This document shows positions 42,346 to 53,972 of a stretch of DNA of 64,000 nucleotides, piece after piece. Below the pieces are notes generated by a model. It saw only the letters and a program-made list of their open reading frames with translations. It was not told the origin of the DNA and searched no databases. A program made the position numbers and the translations under genes. Origin of the DNA: Acrasis kona (taxonomy: Eukaryota; Heterolobosea; Eutetramitea; Acrasida; Acrasidae); NCBI GenBank assembly GCA_026419775.2, contig JAOPGA020000821.1, forward strand, positions 62,001 through 126,000, given 5' to 3'. Every line of letters begins with the position of its first letter. Position 1 is the first letter of the stretch.

Positions 42346-43527
42346 TTAGACCTCTACCATTGTAGGTTCTGTTTGAATAAATTGTGTATTGTGATCACTG
42401 GTATCGCTGATTGGTTCATCTGTTTTACTTGTTAATTGCTCAACCTTGCCTCCTGGTGACATGGATCTTGTTTCTTTGAGTCTATTGTCAAACAGTTCTC
42501 CAGGTGTGGCAGTCTTAGGAGTCATCTCCTCAGATATGAGTGTTGGCGTACTTGTGATTGGTGTACACGCGGATGCAGTATCATCCGCACTTGACTCGAT
42601 GTGAAGACCATCCATTGTAACTCTTTTGATTTTTGCACAATTAAATTTGGAGGGCCAGAATATGATGATCATCACACTGAATACAATTGCATCAGGGATG
42701 CTGAGTGCCGCAACTATGAAGAATGCAGCGTACTCGTACTTAAACACTAATAGTGCTATAAATAGAAAAACGATGATGGTTCCAAACACCATGAGAGCCA
42801 TGCTTACAGTAAGTCTCTTTGCAAGCATCTTCGAAGAATCACTCATTTTGCTGTCTCTATTATACATTGATATCATAATAAAAAGTGAACTGAATATAAC
42901 AAGACACACAAGAACAACCTTCGTAATTATGATTAACGGTACTATACCAGAGAACATGAGAGTTGAAAACAATTTAGGTTGATCTGCCGCAGTGTTTATG
43001 ATTGTTAAAAAAAATATTGAGTACGCAACAGAAGCCATTGCACAAATCATCATTAACACTCTGGCCGCCACTATCAAGGCCTTCTGGTAAGTATGGAACG
43101 CTGCACTTCTGGCCACAATAAACAGCACTTGCAAAAGTATAATCAAGGTGTAGTCGTACATCATAAGGTCGACAATAACATACCCGGCATGTTTGAGCTC
43201 CAGCACTTGGGTCGCCACATTGGATGTTAACCACGAAAATGTGAATATTTTATATAATCCAAACACAAGAAGAAAATTATATAATAAATGTAACCAAAAC
43301 TGGTTTCTCATCTTTTTTTTGTTTTCATTTTTCGGTATGTATCTATAACAGCAACACAATAAGAATGCTTTATGTCCAATTGCGACCGCTGTTACGAAAA
43401 ACATTAATATCCAAAACACTCCTATCCAGACTCCGGCAAATACTGCAGATCCGATGTAATGTTTATTGAGATTGTCCTCGAATATTGAAAGCATCGTAGA
43501 GTTTGCAACATTGTGTGTGTCGTTCAT
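42346..43527 (-). CDS. Seven-span membrane protein, possible receptor
   Basis: Single exon, 393 residues. The N terminus is short with N-glycosylation sites (MNDTHNVANSTM). Seven hydrophobic spans follow, the first being VFAGVWIGVFWILMFFVTAV and the last near FFIVAALSIPDAIVFSVMII. The C-terminal tail of about 100 residues is cytoplasmic, Ser/Thr-rich and acidic (TPITSTPTLISEEMTPK), with many potential phosphorylation sites. The layout is that of a G-protein-coupled receptor or a TOM1/THH1-type protein, but I see no DRY or NPxxY motif. Family uncertain. Confidence 0.6.
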   Translation of the reverse strand: MNDTHNVANSTMLSIFEDNLNKHYIGSAVFAGVWIGVFWILMFFVTAVAIGHKAFLLCCCYRYIPKNENKKKMRNQFWLHLLYNFLLVFGLYKIFTFSWLTSNVATQVLELKHAGYVIVDLMMYDYTLIILLQVLFIVARSAAFHTYQKALIVAARVLMMICAMASVAYSIFFLTIINTAADQPKLFSTLMFSGIVPLIIITKVVLVCLVIFSSLFIMISMYNRDSKMSDSSKMLAKRLTVSMALMVFGTIIVFLFIALLVFKYEYAAFFIVAALSIPDAIVFSVMIIIFWPSKFNCAKIKRVTMDGLHIESSADDTASACTPITSTPTLISEEMTPKTATPGELFDNRLKETRSMSPGGKVEQLTSKTDEPISDTSDHNTQFIQTEPTMVEV

Positions 43528-43718
43528 TGTTTGCTTTCGATGGAATCCGATCCCGTGACGTTACTGGTAGCAACTGAATCTATTTATTATCATAACATCT
43601 GACATTGACGGATTCGGTTACCAACTATAGCAAAGATGATTTTTTTTGGAATCGAGGGAAAATAATTTGAAAGAAGTTGGACTGTTTTGAAATGCAACTT
43701 TACCACGCAATAAAACAA

Positions 43719-46700
43719 TCACGATTCGAAATTTAATAAATTACACAAGGCATCATAAAACACATAAACACAAGACCTACCACTACTGTTGGTGCTCGCA
43801 TTCAATGAATGATTCAGTTGAAAATCCCTAACATAGACGCTAGCCCTTCTCGTCTGTATTTCCTTCTTCTTTTCAATCTCTAATTTATTTTTCAAAACAG
43901 ATTGCATCTTGCTCAATTTTTTAAACAACAAACCCTGATTAAGCATCATTTCGCTCCAGTACAATTGATTATACTGCAATTTCATCATTTGCATCAAACC
44001 AATCACCTTCATGAAACATTGGTCGCCCAGGGCACCCAACAACAACACAAAAGTATGTAAACAAGAAGGAATGAACACATCGTGAGACGTATATCTCGTC
44101 TTTGATAAATTTATTAAAATGTCCAAAACATTATTCATGAGCTCGAGAGCAGGTTTGCTCCTATTGCACTCGTCTACCACCTTGTACAATACGGGCACCG
44201 CCTTATGCCTCACCAACGATTCGCAACAATTGGAAGAGTACTTGGTGGTGACCGCCAAGTTTTGACACGCCTGTATCACCTGGCTCATGTGCTCGCTCGT
44301 GGATAACAAGTGCAACGCTCTCTTTGTTCTGTACGATAATTGCTTCTTCTCCTCCATGGTGCTTGCTAGCTGAGCGATGCGTGCGCGTATCAAGCTTACT
44401 TGTTGATGATTCTTTTTGCGAACCATGAAGCCTCTAAATACTTTTTGCATCTTGATGCACGATTGATTTCGAATCAGATTCATTCGATATCGATCGGATG
44501 CGCAAATGGTTGCCGAGCGACCTCTTGCGAGCGATTGTATGGTTCGAATGTAACGTAATTGATTCTGGTGATTGGTGATAATTGATTTCGAACGGATTAA
44601 ATTTTGAAGATTGATGACACGTTGTGATTGGTGGTGTGCTTGGTGACGAACGAGTTGACCACGAATGTAACATTGAGCAATCGTTAACTTTGACATCAAA
44701 ATCAATTCGTGTCGACGGGTGCGTTCTGCGAAGAGTCGTTGTGCTTGTCTGCAAGCCAACCACATTCTGATGATTGATTGGCACTTCACCACATTCTTCA
44801 TGTATGTGAATTTCTTCTTGGCCTGCATCATTCTCCACCATGATTGAATGATGAGCGCTGATTCATTTTCATATTGTTCGACGATCAAATCATCCAATTC
44901 GTATTGAGCGAGGGCGCCTCTCCAATGTGCTTGGATTTGAACGATACAGTCTAATGTGTGTTTTTCTTGTTCTAATTCGGTCAATTGGCGTCTTGCTAGA
45001 AGTGACCTGACAAATGACTGCAAGTGAGTGATGCAATCCATGATGTGCTTGTTCTTCTTTAAAGTAGACAACTGCGCTCTAGCAGCATGTCCTCTCCATT
45101 GGGTTTGTATAATCAAGGTACATTGTCGCTTACGCTCTTCATGCTGCAAGTGTAGGAGATGTCTTTGGCAAATGATTCCTCTGAAAAGTGATTGAAGTTT
45201 AATCACACGCTTTAATTCATGCTTCCTGAAAGTCAGATCGCGTTGGGTTAATGATCTTCTCCAATGGGATTGTATGTGAGCGATACACTCATTCACACGC
45301 TTCTCCTCCGCTAATCGGAATAATTTTCTTTTCGCAAGCAATGTCCTCCAAGAACATTGTAGCTTAACTGCAGAATGATTTTCAATCGTGTTTTGTCTGT
45401 GCTGTAATCGCATGACCTTGAATTGATCTCTGATCTTTTGAGCACGATACAAACTTTGAATGTTCACTATGCTGCTGCTCAATCCATATTTTTGTTGTCG
45501 GATGGTTGATAGTTTACAAAATAACGTTGACAAGGTCATTATGATCTTCATTTCATCAAACTCCTCTACGTGTTGATTTGTGTCCTCGATGGGCATGTCA
45601 TCAAGGATCACTTCGAATGCGGATGAAGTCTGGTTGTAATTGATTGGTTTCAGATACATTTGGTTTGACTTGGCCTTCTCCCTCTCCCTCTTCTCTATTC
45701 TGGCTTCGAAAAGTTTTGTAAGTGGTAAGGCATTCATTCCTGTACTGGTTGGTCACTAATTGAAGGATTAGTTCAGGATCTTTTCTGAATGTGGGAGACC
45801 CAAAGCAATCAACAAGCGGCATGCTGGATTGTCCAAGCACCTCCATTAATTCGGACTCAGCATACAATGAGCACATGACTTGTACCCAATGTAATAAATG
45901 TGCGACTTTTGCCTGTTTGTATCCAGTTATGATATCGTTGACTGGAATAATTTGTTGTGGTCTTCTGGTCTTGTGCTTAAAGTAATTCGTCTCCTCAATG
46001 ATCTTTTCTGTTTGCAGAGATTGTATGCTTTGGTCAAATTCGCGTTGTTTTTGGATAAAGCTATCGCGGATCCTCTTCTTTTCTGCAAGAAATTGTTGTC
46101 TTCTGTCAATTTTATCAGCCTGCAACCATTATAAGCACAAAAACAGTTTCTAGTTATTACCTCTAATATGCTTTTCTGTAGTTCCTCTCTTTGCCTTTCA
46201 TGTATGTCTGCTAAATTCTTGTGAACCGTGGTTGGTCCCAAACGGCTTATCTTCTTAAACTCTTTTTGGGTATCTGTTCCCATAGCAGAGGTCATCTTGT
46301 GTGGCTTGGTAATCTTTTGCTTCATTGTGCTTTGTGTAAGAATCTAATCATAATTTCAGGATTATTGAATTAAATTTACGTACGGGAGGTTGTATTCGGG
46401 TTGATGTTTTTTGGTGTTTCTTAATGCTTAGGGTACTGACCTCAACCTTTGTCCTATTTGTGATTGTGGTATTTAATGTGCTTTCGGTCTTTATTTTCTT
46501 TGCAGTGCAAGTTCCATTCAGATGTACATAATATTTGAACTTTCTGTCCCAAACAAAAACCATGCTGGTTGTTATTGATCCAGGTTTGTTTGGCCTCCAC
46601 GTTACTGGCACATTGCTTGTTGTTTGTGCAGGAATTTTGAATGTTACGTCACGTAGAGTGAATCCATATTCCATCGGTAATTTTTCAACTCCTATCTCCT

Positions 46701-46899
46701 GTATTTTCGACGAAGGATTATTTATGTTAAGAACGATGCATTGTTCATCTCCCAACATCACTTCCCCAAAGTTGAGATGAGGTTTTGAGTTTGAGAAGTG
46801 GCGAAGAACAATATTTGGGGCTTCATTCTCTTTATCGGCATCAGACAAAACGCTTTTATCCAGGTGTGCCACCCCCACAGAGATCGAAGTTTTATTCAT
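43719..46899 (-). CDS. ASPM: ASPM/abnormal-spindle-like protein
   Basis: ASPM proteins focus microtubules at spindle poles and bind calmodulin through IQ motifs. Four exons; introns about 46338-46377 (40 nt), about 46124-46160, and a 46-nt intron near 45705-45750 that resolves two overlapping frames. The N terminus has an ASH domain: LNFGEVMLGDEQCIVLNINN, EIGVEKLPMEYGF, VTWRPNKPGSI. A degenerate calponin-homology-like segment (AKVAHLLHWVQVMCSLY) follows. Then comes the hallmark segment MTLSTLFCKLSTIRQQKYG and about a dozen IQ-type repeats (VKLQCSWRTLLAKRKLF, IQSHWRRSLTQRDL). The C terminus is helical and resembles the ASPM tail. The protein is about 1,010 residues, far shorter than human ASPM because of fewer IQ repeats. 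Confidence 0.82.
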
Positions 46900-47491
46900 T
46901 TTTAAACGGTCCCATTCTAAATATTTCGGCGCCAATAAACTCAACCAAGGAAATCCCTTTCAACTTTCATAACTTTTATTTAGAAGACACAAGATACTTT
47001 AACGTAGAGTAGTGCAACATCACCGAACGACCTATCACTAACGAATGATGTTAATACCACATAGATGATATTACATTGAATTCTCAATATACCTAATCTC
47101 ACATTAAATTTGATTTATTATCATATACATTTAAAGCTGAATGGAGTATGTATTTATTTAGCCATCTTTGTGCAACTGTATCATAGAGGTTTGGCGACTG
47201 GTGATGCGAGTGACAAACACATGACAGGCATTAATTCTAAAGGTCCTTTAGTAAAGTAAAGAGGTCAAATTTCAAGAAACACCATTTTTGAATAAAGCTT
47301 TAAGAATTATTAAACAGTTCATATGAAGTCGACTGTAAATTAAATTGCCTGTTGAGTAATTTAGGTAAGATCGCATTCGGAAAGGAAATTAAATTGAGCC
47401 CAATCGGAAATTCACAAAGTACATTTACAGAAGTTGGTTGGCTATAAAAACCTCCTGCTCTCAACGCATTTTTCAAAAAACAAAAAGAACT
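46900..47491. other. Intergenic region upstream of the large surface protein
   Basis: About 590 bp between the divergent ASPM-like gene and the surface protein gene, one of the longest gaps in the window. It contains a TATA-like element at 47443 close to the downstream ATG and no other gene that I can support. The length suggests a more complex promoter than for neighbouring housekeeping genes. Confidence 0.55.
47443..47450 (+). promoter_or_regulatory. TATA-box-like element (TATAAAAA)
   Basis: The element lies 42 bp upstream of the ATG at 47492, placing a start site within a very short leader. Few other genes in the window have a matching element, which fits regulated, strong expression of the surface protein. 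Confidence 0.5.
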
Positions 47492-50400
47492 ATGGCCAAA
47501 CTAGCTATATTCGTTTTGTTATATGCTTGTATAGGTGAGAAATTCACACACCAATTATCAAAATAACACTAGAAGCTTTGAAAGCATTGTGCAATGGTGA
47601 GCACGAACGCCATTGGACCACTACAACTAGCGCACCCACGACCACCACCCCAGCGCCCACTACTCCTCCCAAACCAACAGCAAACCTAACTTTATCAGCA
47701 GACAACATTGTAAGTCGCCCATAAATCCCCTAAAGCATTCTCACAATCGCAGCTTCTTGGAGTATTTCTCAATGGTACTGCCATATCAGGAACATACACA
47801 AACTACAACAATTGGAGAGTTCCAATAACCTACGGGTAAGAACCATACTTTCACTCGATTTACTCACAACAATTAGATTGCAAGCAAAGCCAGGTGATTG
47901 GATAACGATTGGTGTTCAAAACGTAGGAGAATACTCCGATCAAAATCCTTCAGCTATTCTAGCCGATTTGAGATTTACTTCGTCAAGTGGTGCGACAGGT
48001 CTTTTGCAAACAAACGTCACCACTTGGACGTGCGTTGGATCCTCGGATGCTTGCGACGACGATCCAATCTCATGCAGCTGCCAGCCCTCGAGAACTTGGA
48101 TGTCTACCGAGACTTGTGGAAGTGGAACGATTACTTTGGGTACAAACGAGGGAAGCACTATTTGGGGAGCTCTTCCTGGTATTACTCCAACTTCTCACCA
48201 CATTTGGGTTTACCCTGCATCCAGGACCGTGACTGCTTGGTGCAAGATTCAGATTCCTGTTGTTGGCTTAAAGTCGACTTTAAGTTGCGGTAAGTGAATG
48301 ATAATTTGTTTTTATTGCTCACAGGCTTTGTAGCAAGTACACCAGCACCAACTACCACTGTTGCACCTACAACTACAACAGTCGCACCTACCACTACTAA
48401 GACACCTACTACAACAGTGGCACCTACAACCACAACACCAGCGCCAACAACTACTACCGCCGCTCCAACAACTACGAAAGCGCCAACTACCACCACCGCT
48501 GCACCAACTACTACAACCGCTGCACCAACTACTACAACTGCTGCACCAACCACAAAAGCTCCAATAACTGCCGCTCCAACAACTACAACTGCTGCGCCAA
48601 CAACCACGACTGCCGCACCAACTACTACAACTGCTGCACCGACTACAAAGTCTCCTTCAACAGTAGCTCCAACAACCACAACTGCAGCACCAACAACCAC
48701 AACTGCCGCACCAACAACCACAACTGCAGCGCCAACAACCACTGCTGCCCCTAAGCCCACAACTACTACTGCTTCGCCAACAACCGCTGCACCAACAACC
48801 ACGACTGCTACACCAACAACCACAACTGCTGCTCCAACATCTACTACCGCTGCTCCAACAACTACATCTGCACCAATAACTACAACTGTTGCACCTACTA
48901 CAAAACAACCAACTACTGCTGCCCCAACTACATCGGCACCAACCACTACAGTTGCACCTACTACCACTGCACCAACCACTTCGGCACCAACCACTTCGGC
49001 ACCAACCACTACCTCCTCACCTACAACTACATCTGCTCCAATTACTGCTGCACCAACAACTACAACTGCTGCACCTAAGCCTATGACCACCACCGCCGTG
49101 CCAACAACCACTACCTCCTCACCTACAACTACATCTGCTCCAATTACTGCCGCTCCGATAACCACAACTGTTGCGCCAACAACTACTGCTGCTCCAACTA
49201 CATCAGCACCGACAACTACAGTTGCACCAACTACCACTGCACCAACCACTTCGGCACCAACCACTACCTCCTCACCTACAACTACATCTGCTCCAATTAC
49301 TGCTGCACCAACAACTACAACTGCTGCACCTACCACGAAACAACCAACCACCGCAGCGCCAGCAACTTCCGCGCCAACAACAACTGTCGCGCCTACAACC
49401 ACCACAGCATTAACAACCAGTGCACCACAGCCGATTGGTACCACTGCTTCTCCTTCGACAGCCTCACCATGTTGGACTTGTCCACCAAATATGATTCATT
49501 GGTACGATGCTAATTCTGGATTTACATCCGCTCCAGGAGGTGATAGATGTGCCTGTGTTCCAAAACCTTCGCAAGAACCATGCTGGACATGCCCCGCCGG
49601 TTTGGTTCACTGGTATGACGCCAATACTGGATATACATCCGCTCCGGGAGGTGATAGGTGCGCATGTGTTCCAGATCCAAGCCTACCACCATGCTGGACT
49701 TGCCCAGCAAACATGATTCATTGGTATGAAGTAGGAGGTTATCCATCCGCTCCAGGAGGTGATAGATGTGCCTGTGTTCCAAAACCTTCACAAGAACCAT
49801 GCTGGACATGTCCACCAGGTGAAATCCACTGGTATGAACCAGGCACAGGATACACTTCTCCTCCAGGAGGCGACAGATGCGAATGTGTGCCACATCCTGT
49901 TCCAGAAACATGCTGGACGTGCGAACCAAATTACATTCACTGGTATGAAGAAGGTTCAGGATATACATCTGCTCCAGGAGGTGATAGATGTGCCTGTGTA
50001 CCTGATCCAAACTTACAACCATGCTGGACTTGCCCTCCTAATATGATTCATTGGTACGATGCAGGATCTAGATACACATCTGCCCCTGGAGGTGATAGGT
50101 GCGCTTGTGTGCCTGTACCCTCAGCAGACGAACCATGCTGGACTTGCAATCCTGGTTATGTTCATTGGTATGAACAAGGAACAGGATACACATCTGCTCC
50201 AGGTGGAGATCGATGTGCTTGCGTTCCTCAACAAACTCACACCTGCTATGGTGTACCCAACACTCATCCTAGCGTATGTAGCGGAGGAGGAGTTTGTACC
50301 GCAGCTAATACCTGTTTGTGTATTCCTGGTCACTACGGAAGTAACTGTGGTCAATACAAATGTAATGGAATCGACCGCTATAACAATAACGTATGTAGTG

Positions 50401-52214
50401 GACGCGGTACTTGCTCTGGAAGCGACAAGTGCACATGTCAGCGTGGATATTATGGTAACAATTGTGAGTTGTCTGCATGCACTAGTTATACATGCAATGG
50501 AATTGTTTCCACCTCTAATACAGTATGTAGCTCAAGGGGTAATTGCACCGCTCAAGAGTATTGCAGATGTCAAGAGGGTTATGATGGTGAATACTGTCAA
50601 CAAGTTAAGGTCTCATCATTGAACTACAACACAGTGCCATTGTACCTACGTTCTAATCAAGTCATTACACTTAATGGTTATTTCCATCCTAAAGACAATT
50701 TAACTTGCGAATTTGAAATTGAAGGTTTCAAGAGGTTTATTGGATCTGTACAGTCCATCAACATCAACACTGTTAAAGTATCCACTCCTGAATTCAAGGG
50801 TGTTTCTGTTGGTATGGTAGAGTGCGTCATGTACTTGGGTGCCAATATTACTCACAGAATGACTTTTATTAATAATGTCGTAACATCTTTGAATTTGAAC
50901 TTGAACAACTTCACCGAGTCCATCAGACAATCAAATGTTAGTGTTGCTGGAATCGACTCTGCACCACATAACCTACAATTGGTCACCACCTCTTCTGGCA
51001 AGGCTATGTTGATTGAAAGCAATTTTGGTGCAGAAAGCTCTGCTGACCGCACTGGATTCTCTACAAAGAAATCATATGACATTTTGGACCAAAAGTTATC
51101 TTGTGACTTTAAGATTAATTCTACATCAACAAGTAACAATCAAATTGAAAGTAATGTAATTGAGACTTGGTTGTTATCACACGATAATCTTCATTGCTCC
51201 TCTTCCGTTGCAGTTGATAGCACAAATGCAGTTTATTTGATAACATCCCACACCAATGGTAGTAGCGTCACATCCAGTAGGTCGTCCTGCACCAAGTCAT
51301 CATCAAAAGTCATTTCAAATCGTTTAAGATTGCAAACCATGATTGTAAGACCCAACTCTTACAACAAAGCTTGGTCCCTGCAGTCAACTTTAACTAGTAT
51401 TGACGACTCTAGCGTCACTTGTGCATCAGAGGTCAATTTGTTGGATAGTTTCTTCCCAGAAGATTTCTTCAATAACAAATACTACATGGTAATATCACAA
51501 AGCAGCACCAACACAACAACAAAATCCCGTGCTCTTCAACAAGATGGTTCTTCCAACTCTCAAAGTAGCGTACTATTGTATAGTATGGTACTTGACTGCC
51601 AAGACGGAAAATGTCCAAATGGCACCAAACCAACATTAGCCGGAAGTACTCTATCTCAAGACCTCGAAACATGGTCAATGGTATTCGTTTTGGCTGGAGC
51701 TGGTGCGATTATCCTAGCAACCGCCATGATAAGTGCTATTATTATTGCGGTGGTCATGTGTCGCAGATCTAGTAAACCAAAACAACAAGTTGAGTTCGAC
51801 CCTATCGAGCACAGACAGAGTTTGGCAAATCCAACCCTGTTTGTTCAAAGAACAAATTATGATGTTAAAAAGAGTTCTCCCGTCACCCGCGGTATTAGAA
51901 AGATGAGCGAGAGCCTTGGTCTAGGTAACAACAATAACCAAAAAGAAGATGCAGATTCCGACTCAGATGACAACAACAGCTCTAATTCTCCCCCAAGCAT
52001 CTCTTACTCCAGAAGAATGGCTATAATGACAAACACAGAGAAACTTGACATTAGCAACGAAGATGAAGTTGAAACTAGTCCTATGAATAGAAACAAACAC
52101 TTACAAGACAATAGAAGGCCAAGTATTATCAAAAACGTTTTGAGAAGGGCATCATTGATGTTCACGGGTTCAAGTGAACAACCATCTGATGAGTTAGTTG
52201 TAATTGAAGAATAG
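47492..52214 (+). CDS. Large secreted/surface glycoprotein: Thr/Pro stalk, seven Cys/Trp repeats, EGF modules, TM
   Basis: Five exons with short introns; the first ends after MAKLAIFVLLYACI, a signal peptide. Order of parts in about 1,500 residues: a short Thr/Pro segment; an N-terminal globular domain (NLTLSADNI to VVGLKSTLSCG), with RLQAKPGDWITIGVQNVGEY; a long Thr/Pro/Ala stalk (48330-49440); seven repeats of about 36 residues with CWTC...HWYD...GGDRCACVP (49470-50228); about three EGF-like modules (CSGRGTCSGSDKCTCQRGYY); a beta-rich region; one membrane span (WSMVFVLAGAGAIILATAMI) near 51675; and a basic/acidic cytoplasmic tail of about 160 residues. The stalk should be heavily O-glycosylated. 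An adhesion or environment-sensing role is inferred. The repeat family is not one I can name. Confidence 0.8.
48330..49440 (+). repeat. Thr/Pro/Ala-rich low-complexity stalk repeats
   Basis: Over 1.1 kb coding for variants of APTTTT. Beyond the short unit, a larger block of about 50 nt or more coding TTTSSPTTTSAPITAAP recurs near 49000, 49110 and 49260, showing recent segmental duplication. The antisense strand is open here purely because of the composition. Length is likely to vary between strains. Confidence 0.85.
49470..50228 (+). repeat. Seven tandem Cys/Trp modules (about 36 aa each)
   Basis: Each module reads C-W-T-C, three residues, [IV]-H-W-Y-[DE], a Gly/Tyr-Thr-Ser turn, [AP]-P-G-G-D-R-C-x-C-V-P, then a short acidic/Pro linker. 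All four Cys are invariant in the seven copies. Copy 3 is one residue shorter before its GYP turn, and copy 6 has ADEP in its linker. Small four-Cys modules suggest two disulphides. Confidence 0.9.
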
Positions 52215-52513
52215 ATAATAAATATTTATGTACATTTTTAAAGGGGTATTAAGTACATTCGGTTTTGAACTCTCCTTCACACAGAAAACTGATTGGACCA
52301 AATCATTAAGTCAAAAACCGATCAAAATATTTTCATGTAAATGTCTTCATAGGAACTTGAGAACACCTGACTGACAGGCCATCACTCAATTTCACACAAA
52401 TAAGGTTAATTGGGATCCTATTGGGTAAATTAGATGTGTCATCAATCACTTGCAGTGCGCCCCTCAACTGATGCACGGGTAACAGAACGTTTCTGAAAGT
52501 AAAAATAACGAAC

Positions 52514-53391
52514 ATGAACGGTGTTGTGTGCAAGGTGTTTTTTGCCCTTGTGTTTTTCACTTCATTCGCTGTTTGCAGTGATGTTTCTTGTCTCGTCACT
52601 AAGTCCAAACAGAAGGTACTCTTAGTAGGAAAACACTCGACTGGTATTTGGATCAGACTAGTCGCGCTTACCAGGCTCTTGGTGATATTCAATTTGAAAG
52701 TAAATTGACGCCTAGTGCCGTTCCATTCATAGGTCATACAGGTGTACGTTGTGTAAAGGTGAGTAATTAATTCTTCCAACTCTGTGAATAATGTTTAAAG
52801 TGTCAAGTGGATTGCATGTCAACAGTTAGATATTGGTATGCGGCTAATCAAAAGATAGACGGTCCTATTTTCAGTTCATGCGATCAAAGATATATCGGTT
52901 ATGGTTGCAGAGAGATGACAGGCTGTAGAGACATCAACGCAGGGACATCAGTAGACTATGACTTGATGTATTCTGTGTTGGTGTCTTGCGCCAAGCAAGG
53001 AGGCTGCAGATCAAAATATGCGCAGTTCAACGTCAACGGAGATAGATGGAACACCGCTTACTTTTTGGCAGGTGTAACAACACCCATTCAAGGACAAAAC
53101 ACCCCCGCCACTCCTGCTCGCAAATGTAATGCGTGTGGTCAGGGATGGGTACATTGGTGGGAAAAGGGTAGTAACCAGCCATCAGATCCATGTGCCTGTG
53201 TACCAAAGTACGACTGCTGGGCATGTGGAGATGGATGGGTACATTGGTGGGACAAAGGACTGCAAGAACCTGGTGACAAATGTGCCTGTGTTCCCAAGTA
53301 CGACTGCTGGGCATGTGGAAATGGATGGACTCATTGGTTCAACAAGGGAATGCGAGAGCCTAACGACAAATGTGCTTGTGTCAGACAATAA
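52514..53391 (+). CDS. Secreted protein with three Cys/Trp modules
   Basis: Three exons give about 270 residues. Exon 1 encodes a signal peptide (MNGVVCKVFFALVFFTSFAVC) joined in phase across a 35-nt intron to KGTLSRKTLDWYLDQTSRAY; a second intron precedes CQVDCMSTVRYWYAANQK. A Cys-rich domain of about 100 residues (CDQRYIGYGCREMTGC) follows. The C terminus has three modules: CNACGQGWVHWWEKG, CWACGDGWVHWWDKG and CWACGNGWTHWFNKG, each ending CACV. These resemble the seven modules of the neighbouring surface protein but lack the PGGDR turn. No membrane span or GPI signal, so the protein is probably secreted. Family unknown. Confidence 0.7.
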
Positions 53392-53624
53392 ACGGAGCGT
53401 TGGATGCAACAATTTATGTAAAATTAATAATAAATGATTTATAAGTACAAATGTGGCCTTTCACAACAATCCGATGATGTCTCCTGTAGTCACGGGATTC
53501 AACCTATATTTCATCTTCGGCAATACAAACAAAATAGTTTTTATAATATTTTAATCAGAGTTTGTTAGATGCGTATGTACAATTGTCGGCCAAATGTTTG
53601 TGAGCTGCTTTGTGTAACTTGTCT

Positions 53625-53909
53625 TCATTTGTTGCTTTGTTTGTAAAACTTGACGTCCAATACCTGTTTACCACAAATCTCGCAAAGTCCCTTCTTATAC
53701 GCACATGCTTGACAAAATTTCCCGCCATTGGGTAATTGTGCCTTGCATGAGGTACAATTAGCACTGTAAGGCGAAAACCTTCCTTTTGATAAGAGGGTGT
53801 TTGTCTTTTTCGGTCCAACTGGTTTAGAGGAACTATTGGAGGGTTGAGGTCCCTTCTTTGCTGAAGTAGATGTGAATTTTTGTTTTTTTGAGCAAGAGTC
53901 ACAAGCCAT
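53625..53909 (-). CDS. CRIPT: CRIPT (cysteine-rich PDZ-binding protein)
   Basis: Single exon, 94 residues, close to the 101 residues of the human protein. Begins MACDSCSKK. Zinc-type CxxC pairs are in CTSC, CQACAYKKGLCEICGKQVLD, and a C-terminal KFYKQSNK matches the family's YKQ-type end. CRIPT binds PSD95 in animals, but in most eukaryotes it appears linked to splicing, including the minor spliceosome (family knowledge). Placed next to surface-protein genes with no obvious link. Confidence 0.93.
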   Translation of the reverse strand: MACDSCSKKQKFTSTSAKKGPQPSNSSSKPVGPKKTNTLLSKGRFSPYSANCTSCKAQLPNGGKFCQACAYKKGLCEICGKQVLDVKFYKQSNK

Positions 53910-53972
53910 GATGTTGACTATTAATAGTTTATTGTAAAATTTATAATAAATCCAGGAAAATTTTTATTAATA

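Noticed and set aside
48182-49444. A 420-codon antisense frame rich in Val, Gly and Ala
   Set aside because: It is the exact reverse of the Thr/Pro/Ala stalk; the composition forbids stops on that strand. No domain, start context or splice logic supports it.
49522-50622. Overlapping frames on both strands across the Cys/Trp modules
   Set aside because: They mirror the repeat periodicity of the real frame, which carries invariant Cys and continues on both sides.
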